A model generated the notes under the pieces. That model did not search any database. It saw only the letters and a list, made by a program, of their open reading frames with translations, and was not told the DNA's origin. Made by a program: the position numbers and the translations under genes. DNA of 64,000 nucleotides from Loxodes magnus. Taxonomy: Eukaryota > Ciliophora > Karyorelictea > Loxodida > Loxodidae. Each line of letters starts with the position of its first letter. Position 1 is the first letter of the stretch. Of this stretch, positions 23,531-36,181 are shown in pieces. The DNA is taken from the NCBI GenBank assembly GCA_946699065.1, contig CAMPDV010001444.1, forward strand, positions 1-64,000, read 5' to 3'.

Positions 23531-23934
23531 AAATAAATAAATATGATTATAGAGTGCGAAGCTCCTCGTTGGCGCGAAGCCCTTTCAGTATTAATATTTA
23601 ATATTAAAAATGTGTTCTCAAAAGATGATTCCATTCTATTCGTCCAATGAAACACATCAGCTCTCCAAATGGGGAATCTTTTTATTTAAATTTCTTCTTA
23701 AATCTTGAACAGAATGCTTCAGTCTTCTTGAATAAGATCCAAATAAGAATTAGTAATTGAATCATTATTAGGACCATCAGTTAAACTTTCGTAAAGCTAG
23801 CGAGAACCCTCGGAGTAAATTAGTTTTGTCTCTTCAGAGCTTATCCACCCTTCTCCGTGGTGGCATCTAGTGCGAGATTACTCGCAAAGCAATATATACT
23901 GTACCAGATTACCTATTAATTTTTTAATGCGGCC
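23531..23934 (+). repeat. Foldback element 1, left inverted arm
   Basis: Inverted partner of 25608-26013 and related to the arms of the element at 55982-58376. GC content is above that of the surroundings, and the arm contains short internal palindromes such as ctttcagtattaatatttaa. Confidence 0.85.
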
Positions 23935-23979
23935 TACTTGCATATTTTTTATATAATAATCTCCGTTCATGTAACTTCA

Positions 23980-25130
23980 TTTTCCCAATCCTTATTTTTT
24001 ATCTTATCCCATTATACTTCATATTTATTTCCTAATCACTGAAATATTCCAAACGCTTATCTTAAATTTTCTAGCCAATGTCCATCATGTATTCTCCATT
24101 AGCATATCATATCTAACCTTAATCATGCTTTTTTTTGTGTATCCCTAATATTTTTCTTAGTTAGAATAAAATACTATTATACCATATTATTTGTTTCTTT
24201 TCAATATCCTACATATAAACCACCATTGGAATAAAAGAATATTCCTTGTCCATCTTTCTTTCCTTTTTTTCAATAGCCTTTATATTTTTTTCCCTTGCTA
24301 TAAAATAAATGCCAAACTCATGCTTTTTTCCTTTTAAATAACAAAATTTTTTTGTCTTTTGGTAAATTAAACTCATATTATTCTAAATATGTATTTCCAT
24401 TCTTATATTTATAAGTTCTTATCCAATGCTATAAATTCATTCTCCTTCATATATATCTCCATTTCTATAAGCATAAATTCTTTTTTCTCATTTTTAATTC
24501 TCGTAGAATGATCCTTCATATCTATCCTCATTTCTGACTTAATAGTTTTCTTATTCTTATTTTTTCGAACTTATTAATTTTCCTTCATAAAGTTCTTTCT
24601 CTTTGTAATAAGCTTTTCCAAGTCCCTTTATTACTTCATTTAGGTATTATCCTATTATTATATTTCATTCAAAAATTACCGAATTCTCAGGCATTCTACA
24701 AATCTCTTAAAAATTAACCAAAGTAGATTTCTTTTTTCGCAAGATTGGATTTTCCTATTCTTATGGAGTATCTTCTTCAAAATTTCCTTAATTATTTTCT
24801 CCATTTTTAAACTTTCTAGATCTTAATTATGTTATGGATTAAATTCCTCAGAATCAAGGATGCTTTTTTGACTTCTTTTTACCTTTAGATGCTTTACTAT
24901 CATTTTTACAAGTTTTCTTCCGTAACAGTTAAATATTTGGTTGCAGAGTTTTTTATATCTCTCTTTGCTCTATAAACTTGCTTTCGTAGAAATAATCCTT
25001 AGACTTATAATAGAATGATATGACTATATTATCTCACTATAGATAGTTAAGTATATCGAATAAATCTGAAGGATTGTTTTACTCTAATTAATAAGAATGC
25101 TAAATTATCCTGTTTTATTAGTCTAGAATT
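23980..25130 (-). pseudogene. MORN-repeat protein inside foldback element, frameshifted
   Basis: The minus strand encodes MORN motifs (Y-x-G-x-W-x(n)-G-x-G): KGLGKAYYKEKELYEGKL, DRYEGSFYENQKWEK, RIYAYRNGDIYEGEW, YKYKNGNTYL, YKGYWKKGKKDGQGIFFY, GGLYVGYW and DGHWLENLRQAFGIF. Several Trp are TGA. The motifs sit in different frames, with shifts near 24440 and 24150, so the gene is decayed unless introns are present. MORN repeats bind membranes or proteins. The gene is probably captured cargo or an interrupted host gene, because a related intact MORN gene exists at the right end of the window. Confidence 0.65.
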
Positions 25131-25607
25131 ATTCAGTAAAGAATCTTTTCTTTGCTTATGAAGAACAAAAATTATGGATAGCCGTGTGATAATCCTCAAG
25201 ATATGTTCTATTAGTTGGTAAAACCTTCCATTTAGCCTTTTTAAAGTAAATCTAATACTTTAAGTTTATCAATTTTCGCTTAATTATAGCCAAATTAAAT
25301 TACTACTTACATCAATTTTGGGAGTTTCTGTAGGTTCTAAAATAAATTTTGATAAAAATAAGTTCTAAAGCTCCATATTAAGGAAATTACTCATTAATCT
25401 ATTTTACTCAGTTTTTATTTTTGATATTTTCACTACAGAATCTCACAATTTGTTAGCTAGGACATTTAGTTAAATGGTTCCAATCCTTCTCCTATTCTAC
25501 TTCTCCAAACATAATAAAACTTTAAGAATCTTAATTTTTAGGTTAAAAGAGCTGAGTAATAAAAAAGTAAACCACGTTGTTATTAAATATTATATAAAAT
25601 GGATTTC

Positions 25608-26013
25608 GGCCTCGTTAGAAAAACTAGTAGGTAATCTGGTACAGTGTATATTGCTTTGCGAGTAATCTCGCACTAGATACCACCACGGAGAAGGGCGGAT
25701 AAGCTCTGAAGAGACAAAACTAATTTACTCCGAGGGTTCTCGCTAGCTTTACGAGAGTTTAACTGATGGTCCTAATAATGATTCAATTACTAATTCTTAT
25801 TTGGATCTTATTCAAAAAGAATGAAGCATTCTGTTCAAGATTTAAGAAGAAATTTAAATAAAAAGATTCCCCATTTGGAGAGTTGATGTGTTTCATTGGA
25901 CGAATAGAATGAAATCATCTTTTGAGAACACTTTTTTTAATATTAAATATTAATACTGAAAGAGCTTCGTGCCAACGAGGAGCTTCGCACTCTATAATCA
26001 TATTTATTTATTT
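25608..26013 (-). repeat. Foldback element 1, right inverted arm
   Basis: Inverted copy of 23531-23934. Element C is inserted 26 bases beyond its outer end. Confidence 0.85.
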
Positions 26014-26053
26014 AACTTAATGCTTTTTCAAATCTTTTATTTCATTTTCTTAA

Positions 26054-26896
26054 TAAAAAAAATGGAATAATAGGTCCGTTTTTCAAAAAACTAAATAAGG
26101 AAAGCAAGAAAGCAACCAACGAAAGAGGAACTAAAAAATAAAAACAATAATAAGAATCTAGCTCTTCACCTGAAGGAAAAATAATGATAAGTCCAGCTGA
26201 GTCAGTTAATCCACAAATTTAGAGTAACGACTTTCTTCAAGATTAAATTGAAAAATTGAAAGCAATAATCACTAAATAAGATGAAATGATATTCAATTAC
26301 GGAGATCGAATTCGAGAACTTATGGATTGCATCGAAGATTAAAACAACATATTAAAAATATTGAGAAGCTAGCTAATAAAAAGTAGTTTAGTTACAGAAT
26401 AGTAATTATGAGAAATGTCATAATCAAATTTGAAATAATCTCAATGCATTATTATAGAAGAAACTCAACCCAATTTTAGAATATATAATAAAATAAACCT
26501 AGTTAAGAATAGGCAAGTACGGATTTAACTAAAAGAATTGAACAACTGGGAAATAAAATATTTAAAAAGAAGAACACTGAAAAATAAATAAAAAATTGTT
26601 GGTATTACTACTCACGGAATCACTTACTAAGACACTACAAAGAATGAAGGAATTTATAGATAAGAGAAGAGCAGAAAACATGAAGAGCTTTAAATAAACT
26701 ATGGATTACTGAAAATGGAGTTTACAGACAAAAACTTTTCATATGCAACAAAGAAAATTAACAGTGGTAACCATCCACTTACAAAAAAGGTCGGGGAAGA
26801 CTTACCACGTAAAAAAATTGGTCTGCTGGTACCTGGTTGAAAGCCCAGGGATAGCAAACTTTTATTTAACACTAAGTTCATTTATTATTATTATTA
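26054..26896 (+). mobile_element. Element C, ORF1-only retroelement with TSD
   Basis: The block is flanked by a perfect 15-base duplication, atttcattttcttaa, at 26039-26053 and 26897-26911. It starts eight bases before an ATG, encodes an ORF1-like protein homologous to that of element A, has the same 3' hairpin (cctggttgaaagcccagg) and ends with a (tta)n tail. Like element A it lacks endonuclease and RT. Confidence 0.85.
26062..26660 (+). pseudogene. Element C ORF1-like coiled-coil protein
   Basis: The protein begins MEQQVRFSKNQIRKARKQ, matching the element A start. A one-base deletion relative to A near 26145 shifts the frame; after the shift ESSSSPEGKIMISPAES, IEKLKAIITKQDEMIFNYG and IRELMDCIEDQNN continue the alignment with A. 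Near 26590 a knuckle relic NCWYYYSRNHLLRHY keeps the first Cys and the His, but has Tyr in place of the second and last Cys. The copy is thus inactive. Confidence 0.7.
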
Positions 26897-26914
26897 ATTT
26901 CATTTTCTTAAAAT

Positions 26915-28060
26915 AAGTTCCTTTAACTTTCTACTTCATTTTAGATTATCCCATTTCATATTTACTAGATCTTTAATATATACTAAGCCAAACTTTAGTT
27001 ACTTTATACTCTTCCAAAAGTTTGTTTTTTAAATTTATTTATTTTGGTAAGGATAAAATGGAACTCTTAAATAAGCAATGATTATTACTCTTTTAACCGA
27101 TTATTCTTTCCTTATTCTGATAGATTATCTATAATGGTACTAAATATGATATCATATAAGCTATTAGTGCTATCATTTGCGTATTTTATATTACCTAGCT
27201 TGCTGATTCTTGAGCAATATCTTTGCTATGCAAATACACTTTCAGCCTATCTACCTATACTTTTTTCTAGGTTTATACTCTTTCCTCTTTATTTATAAGT
27301 TAACAAATAGTTAAGTTTTGCTTTATAAGGTAGAGCAAAATTATTAAAGCCTATGTTATTAGAAATGAGCGAGCTATTAATCATTTTTGAGGTTCTAAGA
27401 CTTTGCTCTCGAAATTCTTTATAAAAGTGATAAATATCAAGTGCTAATTATTTGATCTAAGAAAAGCTGGAATATAAAATAAGACAAGTAATGGAGCGAA
27501 ACTATCAAGGAAGAGAATTTATAAGAGAAATTGGATAAATAAAAGTAATACAATTTTATAGAAACTTTGATCAAAAGCACTTTCACATTTATTTAATTGA
27601 GCATTAGCTAATTGATTTCAGAGCAAGAAATCAAAAAAGAGTATATTTATATAAGTAAAACTGAATATTGGGGAGATAATCATAGATAACTCTTTTTCAT
27701 TTATATAAATGGAAATTATTACATTATTGCTATATGTCATTTCTCTATAGACAAGCATGAAGATTGTTAAGTTGAAATTTTGTTTGACTTTTCGTAGATA
27801 TCCTCTGCTAATTGCTTAAGCTTTATACATCGTAAATTCTTTAATATATTTAGTGCTAAACTCAAGATTGCTAAGAAATGATTGTATAGAATAGCTAATT
27901 AAGCTAGCATGCTGATCGAAAATATTTTTCTTCTCCTTAGAATTTTACTATAAAGCTCCTTGTATCTTGAAGTATTTGATACTGATTAGAATAAAAAAGC
28001 AATACTTTACATTTTATCAATCTTTACCTTTCATTATTTATACTAGTGATTCATCTCTGT
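26915..28060 (-). CDS. Hypothetical ORF, minus strand
   Basis: A minus-strand frame stays free of TGA over at least 26900-27330 and reads as ordinary protein (NFALPYKAKLNYLLTYKQRG, INLEKSIGRQAESVFAQQRY, DIIFSTIIDNLSEQGK). Further upstream to about 28060 it contains more TGA codons and hydrophobic stretches. No family was recognised. Start and stop are not determined. It lies downstream of, and on the same strand as, the cysteine-rich membrane protein gene. Confidence 0.35.
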
Positions 28061-29954
28061 GAACTCTAACATTTATAGAGAGGAGTTTTATCTTGATAAA
28101 AATGTACTATTTTTCCATAAGTTCAAATAACTATAAATTATGCAAATCTGGCTCGATTCCCGCTAAAAATCCTTTTTTAAACTTACACTCTTTGTCTTTT
28201 CTGTCAGTCTCATCATTCTTAAGTATGGTAGAAAATTGATGAACATCTTGGTGATTTATGTAAAAAATTGTGATCTTATAGATTTATCAATCTGGTACTG
28301 AAGCAAACTAAGATTGACATAAAAGAAATTACGATTGAACTCTTCTAATTATAAAGGTAAAATGGAAGCTCTAAATCTGAACATAAAAGGAAATCCTTAG
28401 ATGAATGATATCCATCAGACTAGAATTGCTGCTAGCTAACTTGAAGAGTATAATAATGATAGTTAATTTGGAAGATAAAAAGATATTGGAATCATACTTT
28501 AAATGCTATATTCCAAAAGCAACTCCAAGTTGAGTTCCACTCTTTATTCAGTTATCAAATAAAAAAGTCAATTATTACTAAAATATTTATCATTAATATA
28601 CTTGAAATATTTGATTGAATAGTAATGCTAAATTTTTAAACTAAGATGCTTTATATAGAACAAAATATCGTTAGACTCTTTTATTTTACAAGCTTTCGCT
28701 ATAAAAGTAATTATTATTATTCTTTATCTTTTAACTTACTTACTAGTTGAAATACTTAGTATAGTGATCTCAATTGTAAGAACTATTTTATAATACCTAT
28801 TTAATAAATTAGTCAGGCCTTTCATACTTTAAATTTTCCCCTTTCGCTTTACTTTTAAGATTTTATCTAAAAGGCTTTTTATTTTAACTTTATAAGCCTA
28901 TTACTTTTTAAAAGCTTTAAGATCTTCTGATGTTACATGCTATTCATGGTTCTTTTTATTTCATTAACAGGGTGAAAACACTTTTTCGAAAATTTTTTTA
29001 TTTTGAGTGTATTTAATTACTTAGAGATAGAAATATCTAAAGCTAAATTAGTAAAAGATTTGAGGAGAATCAAAAGCCTCAGTATATTATAGAAATATAA
29101 CATGCTCTTATTGTAACAAACATCTAAAAAAAGGCTCTCTAGTGTTACACAAAGTACAACCTGGAGTTTAAAAAAAGTAATTGGTCATCAGTTCCTCTTA
29201 GTTTATCTTCATCTGCTATTTTAATTTTTTCAATACATTTATTATTTAAAGCGAAGATAGTTTTAAATAATGAGTCTAAGATCTTAAACTAGCAGCATGT
29301 AGATTCAAATGATATAAATCTCTAGTGCTTTTTTAGTTTTAAAGGTATATGATAAATGTATAATTAGCTTTCTTTAATTAATTAGACATATGCCATTAAC
29401 TATTTAATCTTAATTAGTATTTCGTTAAGTATATAACTAAATACCTTTATAAGTAATGAGCTTAATACTAAAAAGGATAAAATGGTTTAAAAATAGCTAC
29501 TTCTATCTATGCTGATTAAGTATTTTATTGTGTAGCTAATACCCAGCACCTCATTATGCATTTGCTTTATATGATTACTGAAGTTACTTTATAAGCTTGC
29601 ATTCTTAAAAAAGAATGATTTGCTCTTCTCATTCTATATTATCACTTAATAGTTAATTTCATTATTATTCTCACCCACTTACTCTGACTAATTTTCAATT
29701 GATAGAATACTTACTACATTTAAAGATAAATATAGCAAAAGAAATTAAATATCTCTCTTTTGCTTTGATATCTAGCATGTTGATTATTTAGTTATAAGAT
29801 TATAGATCAAAACTTAGTAATTAAGCAGCTTTTAGAAAGCTTAGATATAAATTTAATTATTAATCATCAAACTAAAAGTGACTGTCATCAATCTACTTTT
29901 CTATTTCATTTTTTAATACTGTTATCCTTTCTATCAGGTGGATTTAGCTTTTCA
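28061..29954. other. No confident gene
   Basis: Both strands can be read, but frames contain many TGA codons and mixed hydrophobic low-complexity sequence. No motif is recognised. Confidence 0.35.
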
Positions 29955-32900
29955 TCATTTTTCTTATTCAGAAAACTTTAATGATTTTAGGATAATCCCT
30001 CTATCAAATCTTTTATTATAACTCTTTTATACAGTCGCTTTGCTATTTATCTTAGCCAGTTATGTTAATTCTTAACTTTCTTTTGGGTAAAAACTGGATT
30101 TTATTCCTGATCCTCTAGCTGTGACTTGAAATATATCTTATTACTTAATTTTGTCTAGTTCTAGCTTTCAGTGTACGCAATATCTACCTATTAAGATATA
30201 GAAATTTACCTGTGTAGTGTTCTGATTTTCAGATGGTTAAAATTTTTAATTCTTATCCTTCATTAGTAAGAAGCGAGAGCTACTTGCTTAGACTTGAAAT
30301 GACTCATCGCTACTAAAATCTTTCTGCTGCTAGCAATAATTTGGATCTTAAGGAATTTAAATTTTGCACTCTTCAATCCCTTAGGCTTAGTTAGGCTTTA
30401 TTTCTAATACATTTATAGCCCATTGTTCTTATACCTCTTGCTTCTTTTTCCCTTTTTTCCTTATATACTTTATCAGTTCTTTTATCATGGAAAAGAAACA
30501 GAAAACTAAGCAAATAAATAAGATACTCTCTTACACTAGCACTATCACTTTTCCAATTATCTTAGCTTTATCAGAATTAATTAGTTCTAGACTTCTTGCT
30601 TTTGTGCTACTGTCTAAGCTAAAGAAATAGAAGTCAAACGAGTACAAAATGGACATTCATATCTCTTAGAATATGTGAGCTTTGTTAACCATGCGTGACT
30701 CGAAAGGCTAGCAAGTAAGTATGAAAATAAGCTAAAACTGAGTCTAAACTAAGCATAGAGTCATTTAGAGTTAAGGAATATCTCTAAGCCCTATCAAAAA
30801 GAAAGCTAGCATAAGCCTTCGGGTCAAAAATAGAGGGTAGAACAACAATGCCAATTTTTTAGTTTTAAGCTCATCAAATATCGTAAAATACTTCATCTGA
30901 TATTGCTAAAGTAGTACTTTCTGTTCCTAGTCCTCAGGGTTTGTTTTATTTTTTATCTTTATGAACTTAATTACTACATAAAACAAATAAAAAATGACTG
31001 ATATTTGCAAAACCTAAAATAAAAGCTTACTAAGCATAAACATGCTGCTATTGAATTTACAGCAGCTCATGAGCTTTTTAGGCTAAAATTTTGTAGTTGA
31101 TAAATCGAGGTGTAACCTATCTTTAAGCTAAATACGAAATAAAGAGTCAGAACCAATCTATAATGCAAGTACTTGAGTCTAAAATTACTTAACTTTTAGC
31201 TTTAAGTGTACTTAAAAACGAGCTGTAATAGTAAGTCAATTGCTATAACTGCAAGTATTACTATAAAGTTTGCTGAGACGTTTGGTAAGAAAATATTGTC
31301 TCCTCATTTACTTATTTCAAATAAATCGTTTTAGAATGGATTCAAATCAACTTCTAGATTTAATTGCTTAGATAGCTCATTCAGCAAATTCTGATTCTAT
31401 TGATAGTAGTATGCTAACAATATTTCAGGTTTTTCAACAGTTATTAGAATATTTGAATGAAACAAATCGTCTGCTAGCATGAGCGTAAATATATTTCCGG
31501 TTGATCCACTCGAAGGAAATATAAGACTAACTCCAGTTGCTGAACCAACTCCCACTACCATTGCAGCATCCTATATCTGTAAAGTTTTCTTAATAGCTTC
31601 TTTTTATGAAGTTGTTATATTAAACATGTCAATACTTCATTTCGTATCCTCATCCTTCTATTGATTAGATTAACTTTCTTCCTATTCTTCTTATGTCTTA
31701 CTTGAATCACAACTGTTATTTTTAGTTAAGATATATGAAAAAAAGCAGGAGAGGCATAAACTTCCATCTTCAGAACATTCTGAGCAATAATCTATTGTTT
31801 AACTGCAAGGATTGCAAACACCTGACTTTGATTGATCCTATTCTGTTGAAGGACATTTTTTGAAACAGTTTCCATTAGATAACTTTAGGTCTTAGCATTG
31901 TGTACAATCAGTTGAATTCGAACATTAAATACAATACGGATGAATTACTGAACATGACTTGCACTAATTGTCACTATCTAGGAAAAATCCACTTTAGCAC
32001 TCAAAGCATTATTTACTTTGCTTTTTACATTTATTACAGCTTCATAGTTACTAACTACAAGGTAAACAAACTTAGTTATTATCGTAATCTTGCTCTGTAT
32101 CTTCACACTAAGTTTAGCATGTATTATTAGAAAGCATCAGAGTTCTACATTCTAGACAAATGCCTTTCTATTTACATTTGGTACAGTCTTAGTGTATTTC
32201 ACTGCATAAAAAGCACGCGTTTTCTCCTAGTCCATAATTAGTAAAGCAAGCATCACATATAAGCTTATCATTACTTTCATGACATTTCTAACATTTGTCG
32301 ATAATTAGATTGCAAGGCTGACAAACATTATCTTTGTCTGTGTCTTAGTCAAACTATGAGCATTAGTCTTTGCATTCGTTTTTAGTTAGCTTTTTATTGC
32401 AAAACTAGCAGATATTTTAAGCATCGTAATAATAATTCTTAAAGCACTCATCTACACATACATTACTTTAAAGTTTTAAAGGTGAAAGGCAGCTGAAGCA
32501 TACTGATGCATTTAAAGAACAATTATTACAATTCTAAATATTCTGAGAGCATATCTGACATTAATGTTTACTATTAATGTAAAACCCTTTTTCACAATTT
32601 AAGCATTCGATTCCATCTTCGCTACACTAGAGGCAACTATTAAGTTAGTAATTACAACTTTTACAAACTCCATCATTATTACTATCCTATTCTGTAACTG
32701 GACAATTAGGAAAACATTTGTTTTAGGAAAGTTTAAAAGGACTGCGACATTAAGAGCACGTATTTTTGTCGTAGCAATTTATACAATTAATATCAATTGA
32801 ACTACAAGGATAACACAACCCATCTTACTCGAGCACATTATTTTAACTACAGACTAAGCACTTGAGTCCATCTTCAGTACATTCGATGCAATTACTAAGT

Positions 32901-34915
32901 ACAGCACTACATAATTTGCATTTTCTATCTCCGTCTTTGTCTTACTCTGTAGTAGGACAGCTATTTGTGCATTAATTTTATGAAAGTTTAAAAGGACTGT
33001 TGCATTCTGTACACGTGCTTTTATCAGAGCAGCTTATACAGTTAATATCAATTGAACTACAAGGATAGCACAACTTGTCTGCTTCAAGTACGCTGTTTAT
33101 GCTACAGATTGAGCACTTGAGTCCATCCTCAGTACATTCGATGCAATTACTAAGTACAGCACTACAAAGCTTGCATTTTCTGTCTCTGTCTTTGTCTTAC
33201 TCTGTAATAGGACAGCTATTTATGCATTTGTTTTATGAAAGTTTAAAAGGACTGTTGCATTCTGTACACGTGCTTTTATCAGAGCAGCTTATACAGTTAA
33301 TATCAATTGAACTGCAAGGATAACACAACCCATCTTACTCGAGCACGTTGTTTTAGTTACAGACTGAGCACTTGAGTCCATCTTCGGTGCATTCGATGCA
33401 ATTACTAAGTACAGCACTACAAAGCTTGCATTTTCTGTCTCTGTCTTTGTCTTACTCTGTTATAGGACAGTTACTAGAACATTTGCTTATAGATTCTTCT
33501 AATTTTCAAGGATTAAAGCAGACATTACAAACAGATCCTTTGTTTAAGCAAGTTTAGCAATTAGTGTCTGAACATTAATGACATTGGAAATCCGTTCCTA
33601 CATAGTATCCGTCGATACATTTTGTACATTACAAACCATCCAATGTACACTCTAAGCAATTCGTTAAGACTAATGAGCATGCCTTACATATTCGAACTCC
33701 ATTTTTATCTTATTAAGTAGAAGGGCATGTATCTTAGCATTGGCCAGAGTAAAGATATTTAGTTGAACATTTAGTGCAAGTAAATTTATCAGAACAAGCT
33801 ACACAATCATTAAGATAAGATGAACATAGGTAACATGTGTTGTCTTAAATGTAATATCCTGTATCGCATTAGTTACATACTGTTCCAGTTAAATTACAAT
33901 CAAGACAGTTAGGAAGGGCTTAATTACATAATTCACATTTATGGTCTCCGTTCTTATCTTATTGACTTGAACTACAATCAGTTTAGCAAGTTCCATCAAG
34001 CCTAAGATAATAAGGTGATTAGCATGATAAACAAGTTGAACCATCAGAGCAAGTTTAGCATTTATTCATGGTTTATTGGCACTATTAACATGTAAAGGGA
34101 TTAGAATTTATACTTCAAGAATCAGAGTTACACTTACAAGTATAGAAGGGTGTATCTAAATATTAATTTGCTCTACAAGTTCAGCAAGAATTAGGTCCAG
34201 TACTCGAACATGTTAAGCATTTAGGATCACAATTATTAGTACAGGAATCTGTTAAAGGAGAAGTACAATAACCCTAAGAGCAACTTAGAACACAAGGACT
34301 TTTTTAAGCAAGATCGCTAAACTCTTAATTAGTAAATCATTTATTGTTTCCTCAAAATCTTAAATCAACCATTTATCCGTGAAAGGGATATCCTGTTCAT
34401 TTGTCCCCGTTTCCAATTTTCATGACAGATGAAGAATTTAATTAAATTCAGCCTGACTATTTACTCGCAGTTGTACAAGTAAAAGTGGTCTATTCATAAT
34501 ATTGTATACTATTGCATCGGGATAATTTTGGTTAATTAGTCATTTGAATAAGATGGAAGTATCAAATATTGCATCCAAAATAATGATTATCTTCCTCAAA
34601 CCAAGTTAATGAGCCTGGTAAATCCCAAGAAATTCTATTAGCTGATGTATCTTATCTTGCTCAAAAAACCATTTTGATACTTCCTGTCTGAAATTCTATA
34701 ACACTATTATATTAACTATCACATCTAGTTTACTGTAATCAACCAGTTAAAGCTCACGAATTCTATGAATTTACACTGGGGTCATAGGAAAACTATGCAA
34801 AAGTAACAGTTTTGGCAGTACCAGTGAACTATTAAGCAGTAATAGAATCAATGAGTTAGTAATATTAGGATTTTACTTTTAAGAGACATACTAAGATAAT
34901 TAGAGTCACTTACAT
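29955..34915 (-). CDS. Furin-like cysteine-rich multi-pass membrane protein
   Basis: From ATG 34915 to tandem TGAs at 29957-29952 the coding length minus one 17-nt intron (31014-31030) is exactly 1648 codons. Residues 1-17 are a signal peptide (MQVTLIILVCLLKVKSQ). Residues ~20-205 resemble a LamG/concanavalin-like domain (IKMVFWARQ, ISWDLPGSLTW, FHGQMVDLRFWGNNKW). Residues ~210-1065 are growth-factor-receptor/furin-type repeats with CxxC pairs, including 85-residue tandem units. Residues ~1225-1475 hold about seven to nine hydrophobic segments, such as FIVILAVIAIDLLLQLVF and YPLFLTRRLMLAFFLIGL, followed by a Gln-rich cytosolic tail. This layout is common among ciliate surface proteins. A receptor or surface-coat role is inference. 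Many Gln are TAA/TAG and several Trp are TGA. Confidence 0.9.
31014..31030 (-). other. 17-nt intron in the cysteine-rich membrane gene
   Basis: Without removal of these bases the frame breaks between the CLCL and VLQISVIFYLFY transmembrane segments. Removing gtaagcttttattttag joins them and brings the whole gene to an exact multiple of three. The ends (GTAAG...TTTTAG) are a canonical minimal spliceosomal intron. Confidence 0.85.
32806..33480 (-). repeat. 255-bp in-frame tandem repeat (85 aa)
   Basis: The landmark caagga recurs at 32805, 33060 and 33315, exactly 255 bases apart, and the intervening sequences are nearly identical. The third unit is partial and fades near 33480. Each unit encodes one cysteine-rich module with CYPCSSIDINCISC, CTECNSPFKLS, NSCPITEQDKDRDRKC and NCIECTEDGLKC. 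Recent unit duplication is indicated by the low divergence. Confidence 0.9.
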
Positions 34916-36181
34916 TTTTAAAATAAGATAGTTATTTATTTATAAATTAAAGAAAATTTACTCTCTACTGTTAAATCTTTGTTAAGGAATCTTACAATTA
35001 CGACGACTTTGATTTATTATTTATTGCTGCAAAATTTTAACCTCAATTAATACTTTTGCTTATTTTCACGGTAGTTGTTCTCATATTTACTTCTTGAGCT
35101 CTGCATGGTGTGAAAATAGGTATTTTATGCACTTTCTTTTTCAAAAGATTGGATTCATTTTTTTTCTTAGTCTAACAAACTTTCTTCATACAAAGATGCT
35201 TTTCTAATATTTCCCTTCCTCTTGTAGTTGATCGATAACTTGTTGATACATCGAAATGCTCTTTTGTTAATAATGACTTCTTGATTGTAATTGTCAAGCA
35301 CAATTTTTTTACAATTCTTTAATTTACCATCATTTTAAAAAGCTTTAAAGCAAATAAATCCTACAAAGCTAAAAGTACAAAATGCATAAACTATTATAAG
35401 CAGCTTGAAAAGCAGATTACTCTATTGAGCGTAGGAATAAAATCAAGGATTGTAAACTTAACTAAGAGACTTTGATTAGAATTTCAAAACTTATAGTAGG
35501 CTTCTTAAGCAAAACTAACAATTGAATTCAACATTCTATTCTTTAACTAAATCATCAACATGATGAGTAAGATTCTAGTAAATCAGTTTAATAAATAGGA
35601 TAAGGGAATGAGTAAGAAAAATTGTTTCTCATTAACTACCATCAAGTTAATTGTACTATCCCTTGAAACGTAATCACATCTCTTTTAAACTGATTGGATT
35701 TTACATGTTGCAATCAAATTAAATAAATGAATATGTTTATCTTGATAAGCGGACATTTTAATCTCTTTAGTTTTAAGAGGAAAAGTATTAATATAAATCC
35801 TTAACGAGAATAAATGTCTCAATGTTTCTTAATAAAATTTGGAAAATATTACTTAACTGAAAGTGGTTATCTAACTTCATTCAATTTAATTGGTTAAATC
35901 AACCGCTACCAGAATTAAAGCTTTAACATTTTGGTGATGTAGGTATGATCGACATAGAAGCTTTATTCAATTTTAATTTTAATAAAGAAAATTAAGGATT
36001 TATCTCTACAATCATCATATGTATACTTATATTAAATGATAATGATTATATCATTTAACTCTAGCTTAGATATTTAAGTTAATTCTAGGATATCTAGCTA
36101 ATATATATACCATTCTTATTCTTAAGCTTTATATGCTTTAGTCTTATTTAATTAATTTAAAAATTCAAAGAAAATCTCTAA
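34916..36181. other. Divergent intergenic region, possible small minus ORF
   Basis: This holds the 5' flanks of the minus-strand membrane gene and the plus-strand ORF at 36182. A minus-strand stretch at about 35340-35000 reads as a basic protein (KEHFDVSTSYRSTTRGREIL, then KVHKIPIFTPCRAQEV), but two frames are equally plausible. Nothing else was recognised. Confidence 0.35.

Larger units (their letters stand above)
23531..26013. mobile_element. Foldback element 1 with ~405-bp terminal inverted repeats
   Basis: The left arm 23531-23934 and right arm 25608-26013 are inverted copies of each other. They start with aaataaataaatatgattat, continue through cgaagctcctcgttggc and ccccatttggagag, and end near a ggcc. 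The arms differ by few substitutions, so the element is rather young or its arms convert each other. The 1.67-kb interior holds a decayed MORN-repeat gene and no recognisable transposase. A duplicated actta next to both ends could be a TSD, but overlap with the AT-rich arm ends makes this uncertain. Confidence 0.85.

Noticed and set aside
33075-33557. Two similar plus-strand ORFs (Leu/Ser-rich)
   Set aside because: They are antisense shadows of the 85-residue tandem repeats in the minus-strand cysteine-rich gene.
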